Of a stretch of DNA of 64,000 bases, positions 1 through 7,474 are shown in pieces (positions within the stretch are counted from its first letter, which is position 1; each line of letters begins with the position of its first letter). A program made the translations under genes and the position numbers. The notes beneath the pieces were generated by a model, which made no database searches, was not told where the DNA came from, and was given only the letters and a program-made list of their open reading frames with translations. The stretch is from NCBI RefSeq assembly GCF_003054045.1, contig NZ_QBKH01000002.1, forward strand, positions 124,001-188,000, given 5' to 3'. Source of the DNA: Sphingobacterium faecium (lineage in GTDB: Bacteria > Bacteroidota > Bacteroidia > Sphingobacteriales > Sphingobacteriaceae).

Positions 1-361
1 GTAGCCTATCGTGTTGGCCTTGTATCAATAACCACTACCTGACTCGATTTCGGAGTAACATCATTAAAGACCTTTATTTTTGAAGGAAATTATCATCTAT
101 GGGTTAAGATATGAGCATGCGATGATGGAGTCGTTTTTCACTACGATATCATCAGGATTTCGAAAAGCATATGGCCCAGAAACTGGTTCTAATTGTTCGA
201 TTTTCCACATTTAGGTCAGATGTCCCCTACTTTGTCCCCCCTTTGTCCCCCTTGTAAAATTGCGTCTCCATCACGTAAAAATTATATTTGCTGCGTCTTT
301 TAAAAGATTCGTTATTTCTTAATTAATTAAATGATTAACCTTTTCTTTATTTTAAATTAAC
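1..361. other. Intergenic left edge, no convincing gene
   Basis: No confident gene. Three copies of TGTCCCC start at 221, 233 and 244, forming a short direct-repeat block. A -7-like box TATTTTTG is at 75-82, without a good -33 partner. A 37-codon minus-strand frame at 97-210 (starts MWKIEQLEPV) reads like protein but has no supporting signal. It could be a gene remnant. Confidence 0.4.
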
Positions 362-907
362 ATGTTTTACGCCTTCCTTTTGATCACGATTTTGATTTTT
401 ATAGCTGGATTTTACTATTGGAAAAGATTCAGTTTATCCCGTCACTTTTTAGATCGGGCCTCCGTGAACATCGAGCACCGCTACCATCAATTGGAAAGTG
501 GTGATTCGACATCTGGTAAATCAAAAAATGGAGCACTCCTATTTACAGTAAAAAGAATAAGCCTAGATACCCGCAATATTGTGATCAAAGATGTAAAACT
601 CGATCATGCATCCATTCATGTCAGTTTAGATCAATTGATTATGATCACCTTTCCTGCAGAGTCAAATCAAGCTTATGAAGCTTCCGTGCGTTTTCGAATA
701 CGTGGACAATCGCGTCCTTCAGATTTTATGAGCCAGCGTCGCGCAACCGTTAGTGGTTATATTACCTCCGAATCATCAGGCCGTATTCCTTTTCGTGTTC
801 AATTGCCTGTCTCGCAGTTTATGGAAGAAGCAAACGCAGTGGGCTCCGAAAAGGAGCCGGTTAGCATGTCAGATCGTGTGCGGGTGAACAAATTGAAGGG
901 GGAGTAG
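362..907 (+). CDS. Small membrane-anchored protein of unknown function (paralogue 1 of 3)
   Basis: I do not recognise a named family. One hydrophobic segment covers about residues 3-20 and is followed by a basic stretch (WKR), so the protein is probably anchored by its N-terminus with a soluble domain of roughly 150 residues that looks beta-rich. It is clearly related to the products at 37069-37581 and 37982-38458. All three have the same length class, the N-terminal anchor, a central segment with alternating charged and hydrophobic residues around 'V.LDQ' or 'V.LNQ', an 'SVRFRI'-type strand, and a C-terminal 'G.(I/L)PF.V..P(V/I)' strand. It stands alone between its own terminator and the left intergenic region. 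Function unknown; its relatives flank the polysaccharide loci. Confidence 0.7.
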   Translation: MFYAFLLITILIFIAGFYYWKRFSLSRHFLDRASVNIEHRYHQLESGDSTSGKSKNGALLFTVKRISLDTRNIVIKDVKLDHASIHVSLDQLIMITFPAESNQAYEASVRFRIRGQSRPSDFMSQRRATVSGYITSESSGRIPFRVQLPVSQFMEEANAVGSEKEPVSMSDRVRVNKLKGE

Positions 908-1230
908 CTGACTTCATGAGTTGATTATTTTGGATTGTTTTATGTTACATTCATAGTTAGGATAAGACTGATTCACCATCTACCTAAGTCTTGTTTATAA
1001 TGCCTTGATCTGTCAAGGCATTTTTTATTAAACATCAGGTCAGCTGAAGTTCGAATAGCTATCTCCTCATCTGCAAGAAAGTTATCGTTATTGCTTATTA
1101 CTTAAAAGATGTCGTCATCAGCACCGGCCCCATGACCTATTAAATTCTGTCTGTTGATTGTCGCGATCACCAACAATCATAGATTGCGATCAGGTGTCAT
1201 ATTGAAAATCAAGTTTGCCTCATATGCTTG
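908..1230. other. Intergenic region between paralogue 1 and the S41 protease gene
   Basis: Apart from the terminator at 999-1026 I see no gene here. Around 1150-1197 there are two partly repeated GATTG/GCGATCA segments of unknown meaning. Confidence 0.4.
999..1026 (+). terminator. Rho-independent terminator after paralogue 1
   Basis: Perfect stem TGCCTTGA (1001-1008) and TCAAGGCA (1013-1020), loop TCTG, extended by two A-T pairs and followed by six T. The stem core is almost the same as that of the terminator after paralogue 2 (37615-37642). Confidence 0.85.
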
Positions 1231-1261
1231 TTGTATATGAGCTTCTATTTATATAAGTTTG
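1231..1261 (+). promoter_or_regulatory. Bacteroidota-type promoter for the S41 protease gene
   Basis: TTG at 1231-1233, 20 nt spacer, then TAAGTTTG at 1254-1261, matching the TAnnTTTG -7 box. Transcription would start near 1268, downstream of the possible ATG at 1228, which supports 1282 as the real start codon. Confidence 0.6.
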
Positions 1262-1281
1262 TATATCTTATAGATTTAAAT

Positions 1282-2781
1282 ATGAAATTATTTTCAACGC
1301 AAATTTTAGGGAAAGGATTATTTTTTTCTCTGGTTGCACTTTTTTTTATGAGTTGTAAAAAAAACAATCCACAACCCGAGCCTGAGCCCTTGGTCCGTAC
1401 GAGCGATCAAATGATTCGGGATAGTATCTACTATTACTATAAGTTATATTCATTGTGGGGAGACCAATATATACCCCAATACGATGATGCTTTTAAATTT
1501 ACAGATCAGTATACCTCTGCAGATGCCGTCCTGGTCGGATTGAAGAGTTTAACTCCTGCTTATCCTAATTATGCTTCTTATGGAGGATTCTTGGATCGAT
1601 TCTCTTTTATCGATGGGCTGAATGGGTATAACACGGGTACGCAATCTAGATTAAAAATGGATAGAAATGAGGGTTATGGATTATATATATCCATGAGCCC
1701 CATTGATTCAAAATTGGCCAGGCCCGTTATTTATTTTGTCGAAGGTGGTTCTCCAGCTGAAAAAGCAGGATTGAAACGTTCCGATATGATCACTTCCATC
1801 AACGGTGATCCTAATTTTGCAGTTGCCATCACCTGTGATGCTTTCGGTTGTAAACCCCAGGATCCCAAGGATCTTGATGATGTAATAACCCGTGTTGCAA
1901 ATGCACTGGAGGGAGGCGGGCTTCAGCTTGAATTGCTACGTCAGGATCAGACCACTTACAGGCAAAATCTTTCCTATGCTTCTTATACCATTGACCCCCT
2001 GTATCGCGATTCGGTTTATCAATATGCAAGTAAGAATGTCGGTTATCTTGCGCTATCTTCCTTTGAAGAAATCGAAAACAATAATCGTAATCAGCAAAAA
2101 ATTGATGCCGTATTTCAAGGTTTTGAAAATAAGGACATTGAAGATCTTATTGTGGACTTACGCTATAATACGGGAGGATATGTTGATGCTGCTGTATATA
2201 TTGCGAATAAGATCGGTGGATCGACCACATCGGGCAAACTGATGGTGACCTATCTATGCAATTCCTATATGGAGAAAACATATAAAGGGGCTAATGGCAT
2301 GTTTAAAGATACTTACTTTACTAAAACCAGTAATTTGAACCTTCGTAAAGTCTATTTTTTGGTGAGTGAAACGACCGCTTCGGCCGCAGAGATGCTCATT
2401 AATGTACTGAAACCTTATCTTTCCATTCAGATTATTGCTACGGGTACCCATACCTATGGTAAACCCGTGGGTTTCTTTGAGCAAACTATTGAAAACAAAG
2501 TGTCCTTCTGGCCTGCTTCTTTTCAGCTGAAAAATGCCGCAGGTTTTACCGATTATTGGGATGGTCTGCAGGCCGACAAAAGCGATATCAACGATTATAT
2601 CTTTGTAGAATCAGGAGATATACAAGAAACCATGTTGGAAACTGCCTTGGGAGATGCCGTACCCGATAGTAAAAAGAAAGCTCATGCAGGTCGATCGACC
2701 AATCAAACTGCCCCTCGGATGTTATTGGGTCAGCAGCAGATCAATACCTTGCCTGAAAGAGGACTTTTAAAGAGTCCATAA
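1282..2781 (+). CDS. S41 family (tail-specific/C-terminal processing) serine protease, lipoprotein
   Basis: Serine endopeptidase with a PDZ domain, expected to be lipid-anchored in the cell envelope. From the chosen start the protein has 499 residues. Signal peptide 1-24 ends at the lipobox FFMSC (Cys25). A PDZ-like region lies around 150-220 (EGGSPAEKAGLKRSDMI). The S41 core includes DLRYNTGG near 292, the nucleophile Ser367 in TTASAAE and the general-base Lys394 in YGKPVG. An upstream in-frame ATG at 1228 would spoil the signal peptide and lies before the predicted promoter. The gene converges on the RiPP-like operon. A link with that operon is possible but unproven, since such lipoproteins are common in Bacteroidota. 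Substrate unknown. Confidence 0.88.
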   Translation: MKLFSTQILGKGLFFSLVALFFMSCKKNNPQPEPEPLVRTSDQMIRDSIYYYYKLYSLWGDQYIPQYDDAFKFTDQYTSADAVLVGLKSLTPAYPNYASYGGFLDRFSFIDGLNGYNTGTQSRLKMDRNEGYGLYISMSPIDSKLARPVIYFVEGGSPAEKAGLKRSDMITSINGDPNFAVAITCDAFGCKPQDPKDLDDVITRVANALEGGGLQLELLRQDQTTYRQNLSYASYTIDPLYRDSVYQYASKNVGYLALSSFEEIENNNRNQQKIDAVFQGFENKDIEDLIVDLRYNTGGYVDAAVYIANKIGGSTTSGKLMVTYLCNSYMEKTYKGANGMFKDTYFTKTSNLNLRKVYFLVSETTASAAEMLINVLKPYLSIQIIATGTHTYGKPVGFFEQTIENKVSFWPASFQLKNAAGFTDYWDGLQADKSDINDYIFVESGDIQETMLETALGDAVPDSKKKAHAGRSTNQTAPRMLLGQQQINTLPERGLLKSP

Positions 2782-2883
2782 GATTTTAGCCCGCTCAAGG
2801 TTTACTCCATCCTGTTTTTCTCCTACAGATTGTCAATAGGACTTGAACTTGAATAGATGGCGCTAAGCGAAATTTAAGCCTAT

Positions 2884-2917
2884 GTAAGACCAGAATTTGA
2901 AAGCGTTCTGGTCTTAC
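2884..2917. terminator. Perfect hairpin between convergent genes
   Basis: 12-bp perfect stem, GTAAGACCAGAA (2884-2895) with TTCTGGTCTTAC (2906-2917), and a 10-nt loop. There is no T-run on either side, so it is an intrinsic terminator only by position, between the S41 gene and the end of the minus-strand operon. Confidence 0.5.
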
Positions 2918-2939
2918 TTCTCAGAAGAGTAACGTGCTT

Positions 2940-3860
2940 TTATTTTACCGCTATATCCACTATGCGATCATGACAGAGCTGTGCCGCCTCTTGGTCGGGC
3001 AAGCACTTTAAAAACCCGACCGGCACTTTGGCGATTACCTTTTCAAGTGTCGTGTTCATTTCAGCAAAAAGATCTTTATTCCATCGGATCGCACTACAGC
3101 TCGGCAGCACAGCGATAAAACCTTTGACACCCTGCAACGCTTCAAATTTATTTTCAGGAGCTTGCTGCAGGCGAACGAAAGCTTTTAGCAAAATCGCTTC
3201 ATTCTTATAGCAGGGCGTTTTTCCGCTCCATGGTGTTCCATAGATCAGTACCCCACGCGCTGTCACCCGGATAGCAGGATTATCATCATTGAGCAAGGAA
3301 GTTTCTGCGATATGGTTCAACCAAAGACGGCTGTGGGTACTCTTCCCTGTGCCACTTTTCCCTAAGAAAGCAATACCCTGACCCTTTAAGTTAATGACAG
3401 AACCATGGATCATAATGATTTCATGTAACAATGCCGCTTGCCCAAATATCATCATCAACATCCAGCAGATGACCGTACTTTGTTCATAATCATTGCTTTC
3501 AGGTATGTAAACTGTAGACTGCGCAAAATTTCGCTCGCTATACAGATACCACAGTTCATTACCCTGTTCGTTCACGATGGTCGTGATGTAGCCCTCTTCT
3601 TTTTCATAGAAGCAGAAACGATCGCCCCAAGATATGGACAGGTCACTTCGGAGCATTCCCATATCTGGCTCAACTGGAGCTTTATCTGTTGTTAAGTTGA
3701 CCTGAATAACAGGATTACTGCTATGCTCACGCCATTCAAAATCTCGAAAAGTCGGTAAGAGCTTCTCCAGATCCAAAACGATTGGATAGTTGATTTGCAG
3801 GATGATATCTGCTATTTTGTACTGTTTTTTTTGAATGTCAGTTGATGTTGTCAAAGTCAT
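2940..3860 (-). CDS. HPr kinase-like P-loop protein of a RiPP-like operon
   Basis: Homologue of the C-terminal half of HPr Ser kinase (HprK), 306 residues. The key parts are IHGSVI (151-156), Walker A GKSGTGKST (167-175), NDDN (191-194) in the Walker B region and GTPWSGKTP (209-216) near the substrate loop. No HPr-type target is nearby. Similar HprK-like proteins in some lasso-peptide clusters phosphorylate the precursor peptide, and others occur beside PqqD domains. Here the gene is last in a five-gene unit, 10 nt after the ABC transporter gene. The likely role is ATP-dependent modification of, or energy supply to, the peptide handled by the operon, but the substrate is unknown. The N-terminal 130 residues are not recognised. 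Confidence 0.75.
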   Translation of the reverse strand: MTLTTSTDIQKKQYKIADIILQINYPIVLDLEKLLPTFRDFEWREHSSNPVIQVNLTTDKAPVEPDMGMLRSDLSISWGDRFCFYEKEEGYITTIVNEQGNELWYLYSERNFAQSTVYIPESNDYEQSTVICWMLMMIFGQAALLHEIIMIHGSVINLKGQGIAFLGKSGTGKSTHSRLWLNHIAETSLLNDDNPAIRVTARGVLIYGTPWSGKTPCYKNEAILLKAFVRLQQAPENKFEALQGVKGFIAVLPSCSAIRWNKDLFAEMNTTLEKVIAKVPVGFLKCLPDQEAAQLCHDRIVDIAVK

Positions 3861-3870
3861 AGCGCGTTCA

Positions 3871-5502
3871 TTAGTCTAGGTAGATGCGTTGTTTGCACCT
3901 ATTGGCCAAGTTTAAGTCGTGTGTTACAAAAAGGCATAATTTATGGTGGCCATAGTGCAGTAATCTTTCGATCAATGTATCGGCAGTTTTTCGATCCAGA
4001 GCAGAGGTCACTTCATCAAATAACCAGATATCACCATCGTGCATGAGTGCTCGGGCTATGGCGATCCGTTGTGCTTGACCTTCCGACAGGCCCATTCCAG
4101 ATTCCCCCACCACGGTATCCACGCCTTCCGGTAGCTCCATGACAAATTCAGCACAAGCCACATACAAGGCTTGATCCATATCGATATGTTTACCCTCCTG
4201 TACATGGAGCATCAGGTTTTCCCGTATCGTTCCGCTAAAGAGGGAGTTACCCTGTGGGATATAAGCAAAATTAATTCGGTGAGCAGCAGATAGAGGTCTT
4301 TTACCTGCTTGATCTGTCAATACGATCTGACCTTTTTCTGCTTGGATCAGCGATAGGAGCAAGCGGATCAGGGTCGTTTTTCCTTTTCCGCTAGGCCCCA
4401 CAATAGCAGCGGGTTCGCCAACACGTAGATGCAGATGGAAGTGATCCAGCACCCATTTATCTTCATACCTAAATGAGATATCCTGGATTTCCAGTGCTGT
4501 GGTACCCTCCAAGCGCTGCTGTGCGATCTGAGGTTCTATTTCACCAGATTTCAATTCCAAAAGGCGGTCAGCAGAAACGCGGAACCGGACAAATCCAGGT
4601 ATAAAAGTGATGAGTGCCAAGATGGGCGTTTGTATCCGCGCTACCAGCTGTAGAAAGGCCGTCATCGTACCAAAGGAGATCTGGCCACTGTGTAATCGAT
4701 AGATGCCCCAGATAAAGGTCAGCAGGTAGCCTGCATTGATGCTCACTTTCATTACACCTTGTGTATAGGTTGAAAAGTTAAGCTGTTTCATTTTCAACAG
4801 AAAAAGTTCCTGTTGACTGTTAGTGAGTTTTTTTCTTCTTTTAGGGAATATGCCCATCGCGCGTATCAGCAAACGAAAACGAAGATTTTCTTGTAAAATA
4901 TTGGAAAAATTACTTTCCTCACCCTTCACTTCCTGACTGAGCTTGCGCATCCGTTGGAAATATATTTTTGAAAAAAGGAATAAGGGAGAAATGGCCAATA
5001 TCATTAGTGCCAACATGGGGTCCATATACCACAGGAAGGCCATGGATGCGAGCAGCTGTATGGCTGTGAGCACAAACGCTAGGACAGTTTTGGCAATCAT
5101 ATTGGCCACCTCCTCACAATCCGTTTGAATACGGACCTGTATATCACCAGTATGCCAGTTTTTAATCAGTTTCCACACCGACAGCATTTGTGCATCAAGC
5201 ATATGACGCTGCAGTTGAAAAGTAAGCATCATTTTAATGCGTTCATTGAGCCAGCCCGTATAAGCGCGAATACCAATTCCAACACCCACGCTCGCCACAA
5301 TACCGATCAACGTCCATTTTAGGGGAAGATCTTCCGGAGAGATCGCCATATCGACTGCCCTTTTAGAGAGGTACACAAATAGCAGCGAAAGACCAATCGC
5401 TATCAGTTCCAATAAAAAATAGAGGAGTAATTTAGATCGGTATCCTTCGCTCATGGACCAGGCCAAGCGGATATGGTGTTTTAGGTTATTATGTTTGATC
5501 AC
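3871..5502 (-). CDS. ABC transporter, fused membrane and ATPase domains (peptide exporter type)
   Basis: Half-transporter of 543 residues, working as a dimer in the inner membrane. The membrane domain spans about 1-310, with hydrophobic segments near 25-45, 63-80, 140-180 and 250-300. The ATPase domain has Walker A GPSGKGKTT (369-377), a signature LSEGQ (472-476, Glu replacing the usual Gly), Walker B WLFDE (493-497) and a D-loop SALD. There is no N-terminal C39 peptidase domain, so leader cleavage would need another enzyme, and the S24/S26 peptidase two genes upstream is the natural candidate. It lies 21 nt after the PqqD-like gene and 10 nt before the HprK-like gene. Best read as the exporter of a ribosomal peptide, but lipid or drug export is not excluded. 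Confidence 0.85.
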   Translation of the reverse strand: MIKHNNLKHHIRLAWSMSEGYRSKLLLYFLLELIAIGLSLLFVYLSKRAVDMAISPEDLPLKWTLIGIVASVGVGIGIRAYTGWLNERIKMMLTFQLQRHMLDAQMLSVWKLIKNWHTGDIQVRIQTDCEEVANMIAKTVLAFVLTAIQLLASMAFLWYMDPMLALMILAISPLFLFSKIYFQRMRKLSQEVKGEESNFSNILQENLRFRLLIRAMGIFPKRRKKLTNSQQELFLLKMKQLNFSTYTQGVMKVSINAGYLLTFIWGIYRLHSGQISFGTMTAFLQLVARIQTPILALITFIPGFVRFRVSADRLLELKSGEIEPQIAQQRLEGTTALEIQDISFRYEDKWVLDHFHLHLRVGEPAAIVGPSGKGKTTLIRLLLSLIQAEKGQIVLTDQAGKRPLSAAHRINFAYIPQGNSLFSGTIRENLMLHVQEGKHIDMDQALYVACAEFVMELPEGVDTVVGESGMGLSEGQAQRIAIARALMHDGDIWLFDEVTSALDRKTADTLIERLLHYGHHKLCLFVTHDLNLANRCKQRIYLD

Positions 5503-5523
5503 AGCTTGCGCTCTTACAGGTGT

Positions 5524-5793
5524 TTATTTTTCCAATAATCCCTGCTTTTTGAAATCTTGAATCAGGATTTCCGCATCAGCAGCTGCCTTTTCTGCGGTCA
5601 CATCGTACTGCTCGCAAAGCAGATTTGCCACCGTCGTAGGAGAAAATTCTATGCCTTTTAGTTGCTCCCATAGCCATGCTGCCGAATCATTGAGGGTATA
5701 TACGGTAGAAAGGTCAACCATGTCCTGACTCGGATCTACAATCATGTGATCCGAACCAATGGTTCTTAAAACTAAATCTGCTCTTAATTTCAT
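5524..5793 (-). CDS. PqqD family protein (RiPP recognition element-like)
   Basis: 89 residues, the usual size for a stand-alone PqqD. The pattern is typical: a short beta hairpin (LRTIGSDHMIVDP), then LSTVYTLNDSAAWLWEQL, then a helical part with LLCEQYDVTAEKAAADAEILI and a C-terminal QGLLEK. PqqD proteins bind the leader of a precursor peptide and present it to modifying enzymes. Seen here: the fold pattern and the setting between a peptidase and an exporter. Inferred: it recruits an unidentified peptide. The upstream gap is 65 nt, the longest in the operon, and may hold an extra promoter. Confidence 0.82.
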   Translation of the reverse strand: MKLRADLVLRTIGSDHMIVDPSQDMVDLSTVYTLNDSAAWLWEQLKGIEFSPTTVANLLCEQYDVTAEKAAADAEILIQDFKKQGLLEK

Positions 5794-5821
5794 GTTATTA
5801 GGGTTAAAAAATAGTTATAAA

Positions 5822-5829
5822 CAAAGTTA
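5822..5829 (-). promoter_or_regulatory. Possible internal -7 element before the PqqD-like gene
   Basis: On the minus strand the gap contains TAACTTTG, a perfect TAnnTTTG box, about 28 nt before the start codon. No TTG is found at the expected -33 distance, so an internal promoter is only possible. Confidence 0.3.
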
Positions 5830-5858
5830 ATCATTCATTCGCGGTATAAAAAATTAGC

Positions 5859-6311
5859 TTAAAATATTCTTTTTAAGCTGGCAAATAGGCGTCTTACGAT
5901 GCGTAAATGATACCAGATCATTCCCCGCATTCGTTTCCAGCGGTTATCGATGTTCAGCGGAGCATCACTTTCATCTGGATAATGTAATAGGCCAATAGCG
6001 ATAATATCCGAATCCAGTATATATTCCTGCAGGACCAGATTGCCGTCACCAGCAAGGACGATATTCCCATTCTTTTGACCCACATAGCGATGGAAAACAA
6101 AATTCCCGTCGTATTTGGCCAGTATGTTTGCTCCCAAAAACAGGCGATCACTACGATAGGAAACCAATAACACACGATCACCGCTCTTTATAAAAGGAAG
6201 CATGCTGTTGCCTTTTACCCGGATACAAACCTCCTTGCCCGCACGCAACTGGTACGCTACTTCTTCGAAATAAAGCGCATTGCTGATGATGCGCGATTCC
6301 TTTTTATCCAT
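5859..6311 (-). CDS. S24/S26 family peptidase, Sec11 (ER signal peptidase) type
   Basis: 150 residues. The nucleophile motif is GNSMLPF with Ser36. The second conserved box, GANILAKYDGNFVFHR, ends in His74-Arg75, the Ser/His arrangement of Sec11/SipW-type signal peptidases rather than the Ser/Lys dyad of LepB. Box three, AGDGN (Asp89), corresponds to the 'GD.N' motif of that family. There is no clear N-terminal membrane helix; the basic C-terminal end (RMRGMIWYHLRIVRRLF) could sit on the membrane. In this operon it most likely cleaves a leader from the peptide exported by the neighbouring ABC protein. LexA-type self-cleavage is unlikely, as there is no DNA-binding domain. It starts 10 nt after the thioredoxin-like gene. 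Confidence 0.75.
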   Translation of the reverse strand: MDKKESRIISNALYFEEVAYQLRAGKEVCIRVKGNSMLPFIKSGDRVLLVSYRSDRLFLGANILAKYDGNFVFHRYVGQKNGNIVLAGDGNLVLQEYILDSDIIAIGLLHYPDESDAPLNIDNRWKRMRGMIWYHLRIVRRLFASLKRIF

Positions 6312-6321
6312 CTGATTGACA

Positions 6322-7230
6322 TTAAGGAAGTTGAGGTATGATTTGTAAGGTTAGTTGCAGTTCTACATCCTTCAATAGCACCTTTTTATGCGCATCCAAG
6401 AGGTAGATCGTTGGCGATGCTTTTGTATCGTAAAGCCTTTCCCGCTGAATAACGGTATGGGGATCAAATCCATTGATCCAGTTTTTCGCTAGGTGAGGCT
6501 CATAATTTACCCACTTTTTACGATCACCCCAGGGTTCGATCGTCACTATTTGGATCTCCTTCTTTTCAAACAGATCCGTCAATTGTGGGGTATCTTTCAG
6601 TAAAGCAAGAATTTCTTTACAGTGTGTACATTCCGTATCGTAAAATAGCATCATGGTATATTTCGCCTTTACGTCCGATAGTTTTTGAATTTTACCATCA
6701 AACCGTTCAAAACTAAAATCCTCCGCTATCTGCCCTACTTTATTGCGCTGTACTAATTTATAAATAGGACGATAGGCTTCTTTTTCGAGATCCGTCAGGT
6801 GATCTGATTGGATGAGATAACGTAGTACCGATTCATAGCGCACATCGTTGCGCATAGGCGAGTTTCCATCATATAAGTAGTGCTCATACAGGTTCAGGAA
6901 ATAGGCTAGACTTGTTTTGTTCAATTTTGCTTGATCCAGCATTTTGGCGATCGATTGATCAGCGATTGAGTCTGAACAGCTGTTGAGCGCTGTGAGAAAG
7001 TCAACCAATTTCTGTTCTCCGATTGTTGGATTTATCATATTTGCCGTATCCTGCATGTCCACATCGTCCCAATAGTTGAGTGCTTCACGCTCTGCTGCGG
7101 TGTATACAGATGTACTGGTATCGATTGTAACCGTATCCTGTTTAGTCGATTCGCGGTTGTGGTTACAAGAAAAGAGTAGTAAGCTGATTACTCCAAGGGA
7201 GAAAACAAATTTAACAAGTACACATTTCAT
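6322..7230 (-). CDS. Thioredoxin-fold lipoprotein with DUF5106-like N-terminus
   Basis: First gene of the five-gene operon, 302 residues from the chosen start. Signal peptide with lipobox LLLFSC (Cys22). An all-helical DUF5106-like part covers about 40-175, followed by a TlpA/redoxin-like domain with the active-site CTHC (Cys201, Cys204) and the cis-proline segment ASPTIYLLD. It should be anchored on the periplasmic side or in the outer membrane and act as a thiol-disulfide oxidoreductase. In context it may oxidise or reduce cysteines of an exported peptide, or protect it. The ATG at 7230 is preferred over the in-frame start at 7281 because the promoter at 7251-7281 overlaps the longer version and because it gives a proper signal peptide. 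Confidence 0.82.
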   Translation of the reverse strand: MKCVLVKFVFSLGVISLLLFSCNHNRESTKQDTVTIDTSTSVYTAAEREALNYWDDVDMQDTANMINPTIGEQKLVDFLTALNSCSDSIADQSIAKMLDQAKLNKTSLAYFLNLYEHYLYDGNSPMRNDVRYESVLRYLIQSDHLTDLEKEAYRPIYKLVQRNKVGQIAEDFSFERFDGKIQKLSDVKAKYTMMLFYDTECTHCKEILALLKDTPQLTDLFEKKEIQIVTIEPWGDRKKWVNYEPHLAKNWINGFDPHTVIQRERLYDTKASPTIYLLDAHKKVLLKDVELQLTLQIIPQLP

Positions 7231-7250
7231 TATGAATAAGGTTATAGAAA

Positions 7251-7281
7251 CAAACTTAAATAAATTGTCCTTGATATACAA
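7251..7281 (-). promoter_or_regulatory. Promoter of the RiPP-like operon
   Basis: On the minus strand, TTG (7281-7279), 20 nt spacer, TAAGTTTG (7258-7251). Both the -7 sequence and the spacing are the same as for the S41 protease promoter at 1231-1261. Transcription would start near 7244, giving a very short leader before ATG 7230. Confidence 0.6.
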
Positions 7282-7361
7282 TATTATTTACGTGAAGTTA
7301 AATATAAGTATCGAGATCAATGGCCGCACCTTGCGTATCCCGCTCCTGCGAGCGGTAGATG

Positions 7362-7439
7362 CTACAGCGGCATGACCAGCATTGCTAACGAGGATGTCCT
7401 TATTGCAAGTCTATAATTTCTTTTGTCAGAACTTTTCAT
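7362..7439 (-). other. 25-codon frame upstream of the RiPP-like operon (weak)
   Basis: Minus-strand frame starting ATG at 7439, preceded by AAAGG five bases before, reading MKSSDKRNYRLAIRTSSLAMLVMPL in two halves of basic and hydrophobic residues. It lies upstream of the predicted operon promoter, and no promoter of its own was found. It is listed only because the operon lacks a precursor. It may be chance. Confidence 0.12.
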
Positions 7440-7446
7440 CTCAGCC

Positions 7447-7474
7447 TTTGTTTTATAAATAATCTCTATCTTTG
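7447..7474 (+). promoter_or_regulatory. Promoter for the first cytidylyltransferase gene
   Basis: TTTG (7447-7450), 16 nt, TATCTTTG (7467-7474). The -7 box sits inside a perfect 6-bp inverted repeat, CTATCT-TTG-AGATAG (7466-7480), which could be an operator. Confidence 0.5.

Noticed and set aside
1228..1281. Longer N-terminus of the S41 protease
   Set aside because: The ATG lies upstream of the predicted transcription start and would put 18 residues ahead of a proper lipoprotein signal.
2940..6311. Classical lasso-peptide cluster
   Set aside because: PqqD, protease, ABC and HprK-like genes are reminiscent, but the protease is S24/S26 rather than transglutaminase-like and there is no asparagine-synthetase-like cyclase or precursor.
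7335..7360. tRNA or other RNA gene around the hairpin CCGCTC-CTGC-GAGCGG
   Set aside because: Only one 6-bp stem is present, with no cloverleaf or conserved T-loop sequence.
7076..7375. 99-codon plus-strand frame over the start of the thioredoxin-like lipoprotein gene
   Set aside because: It is mostly antisense to the lipoprotein, lacks a promoter, and its end is A+T-rich intergenic DNA; the minus-strand gene has a signal peptide and a good promoter.
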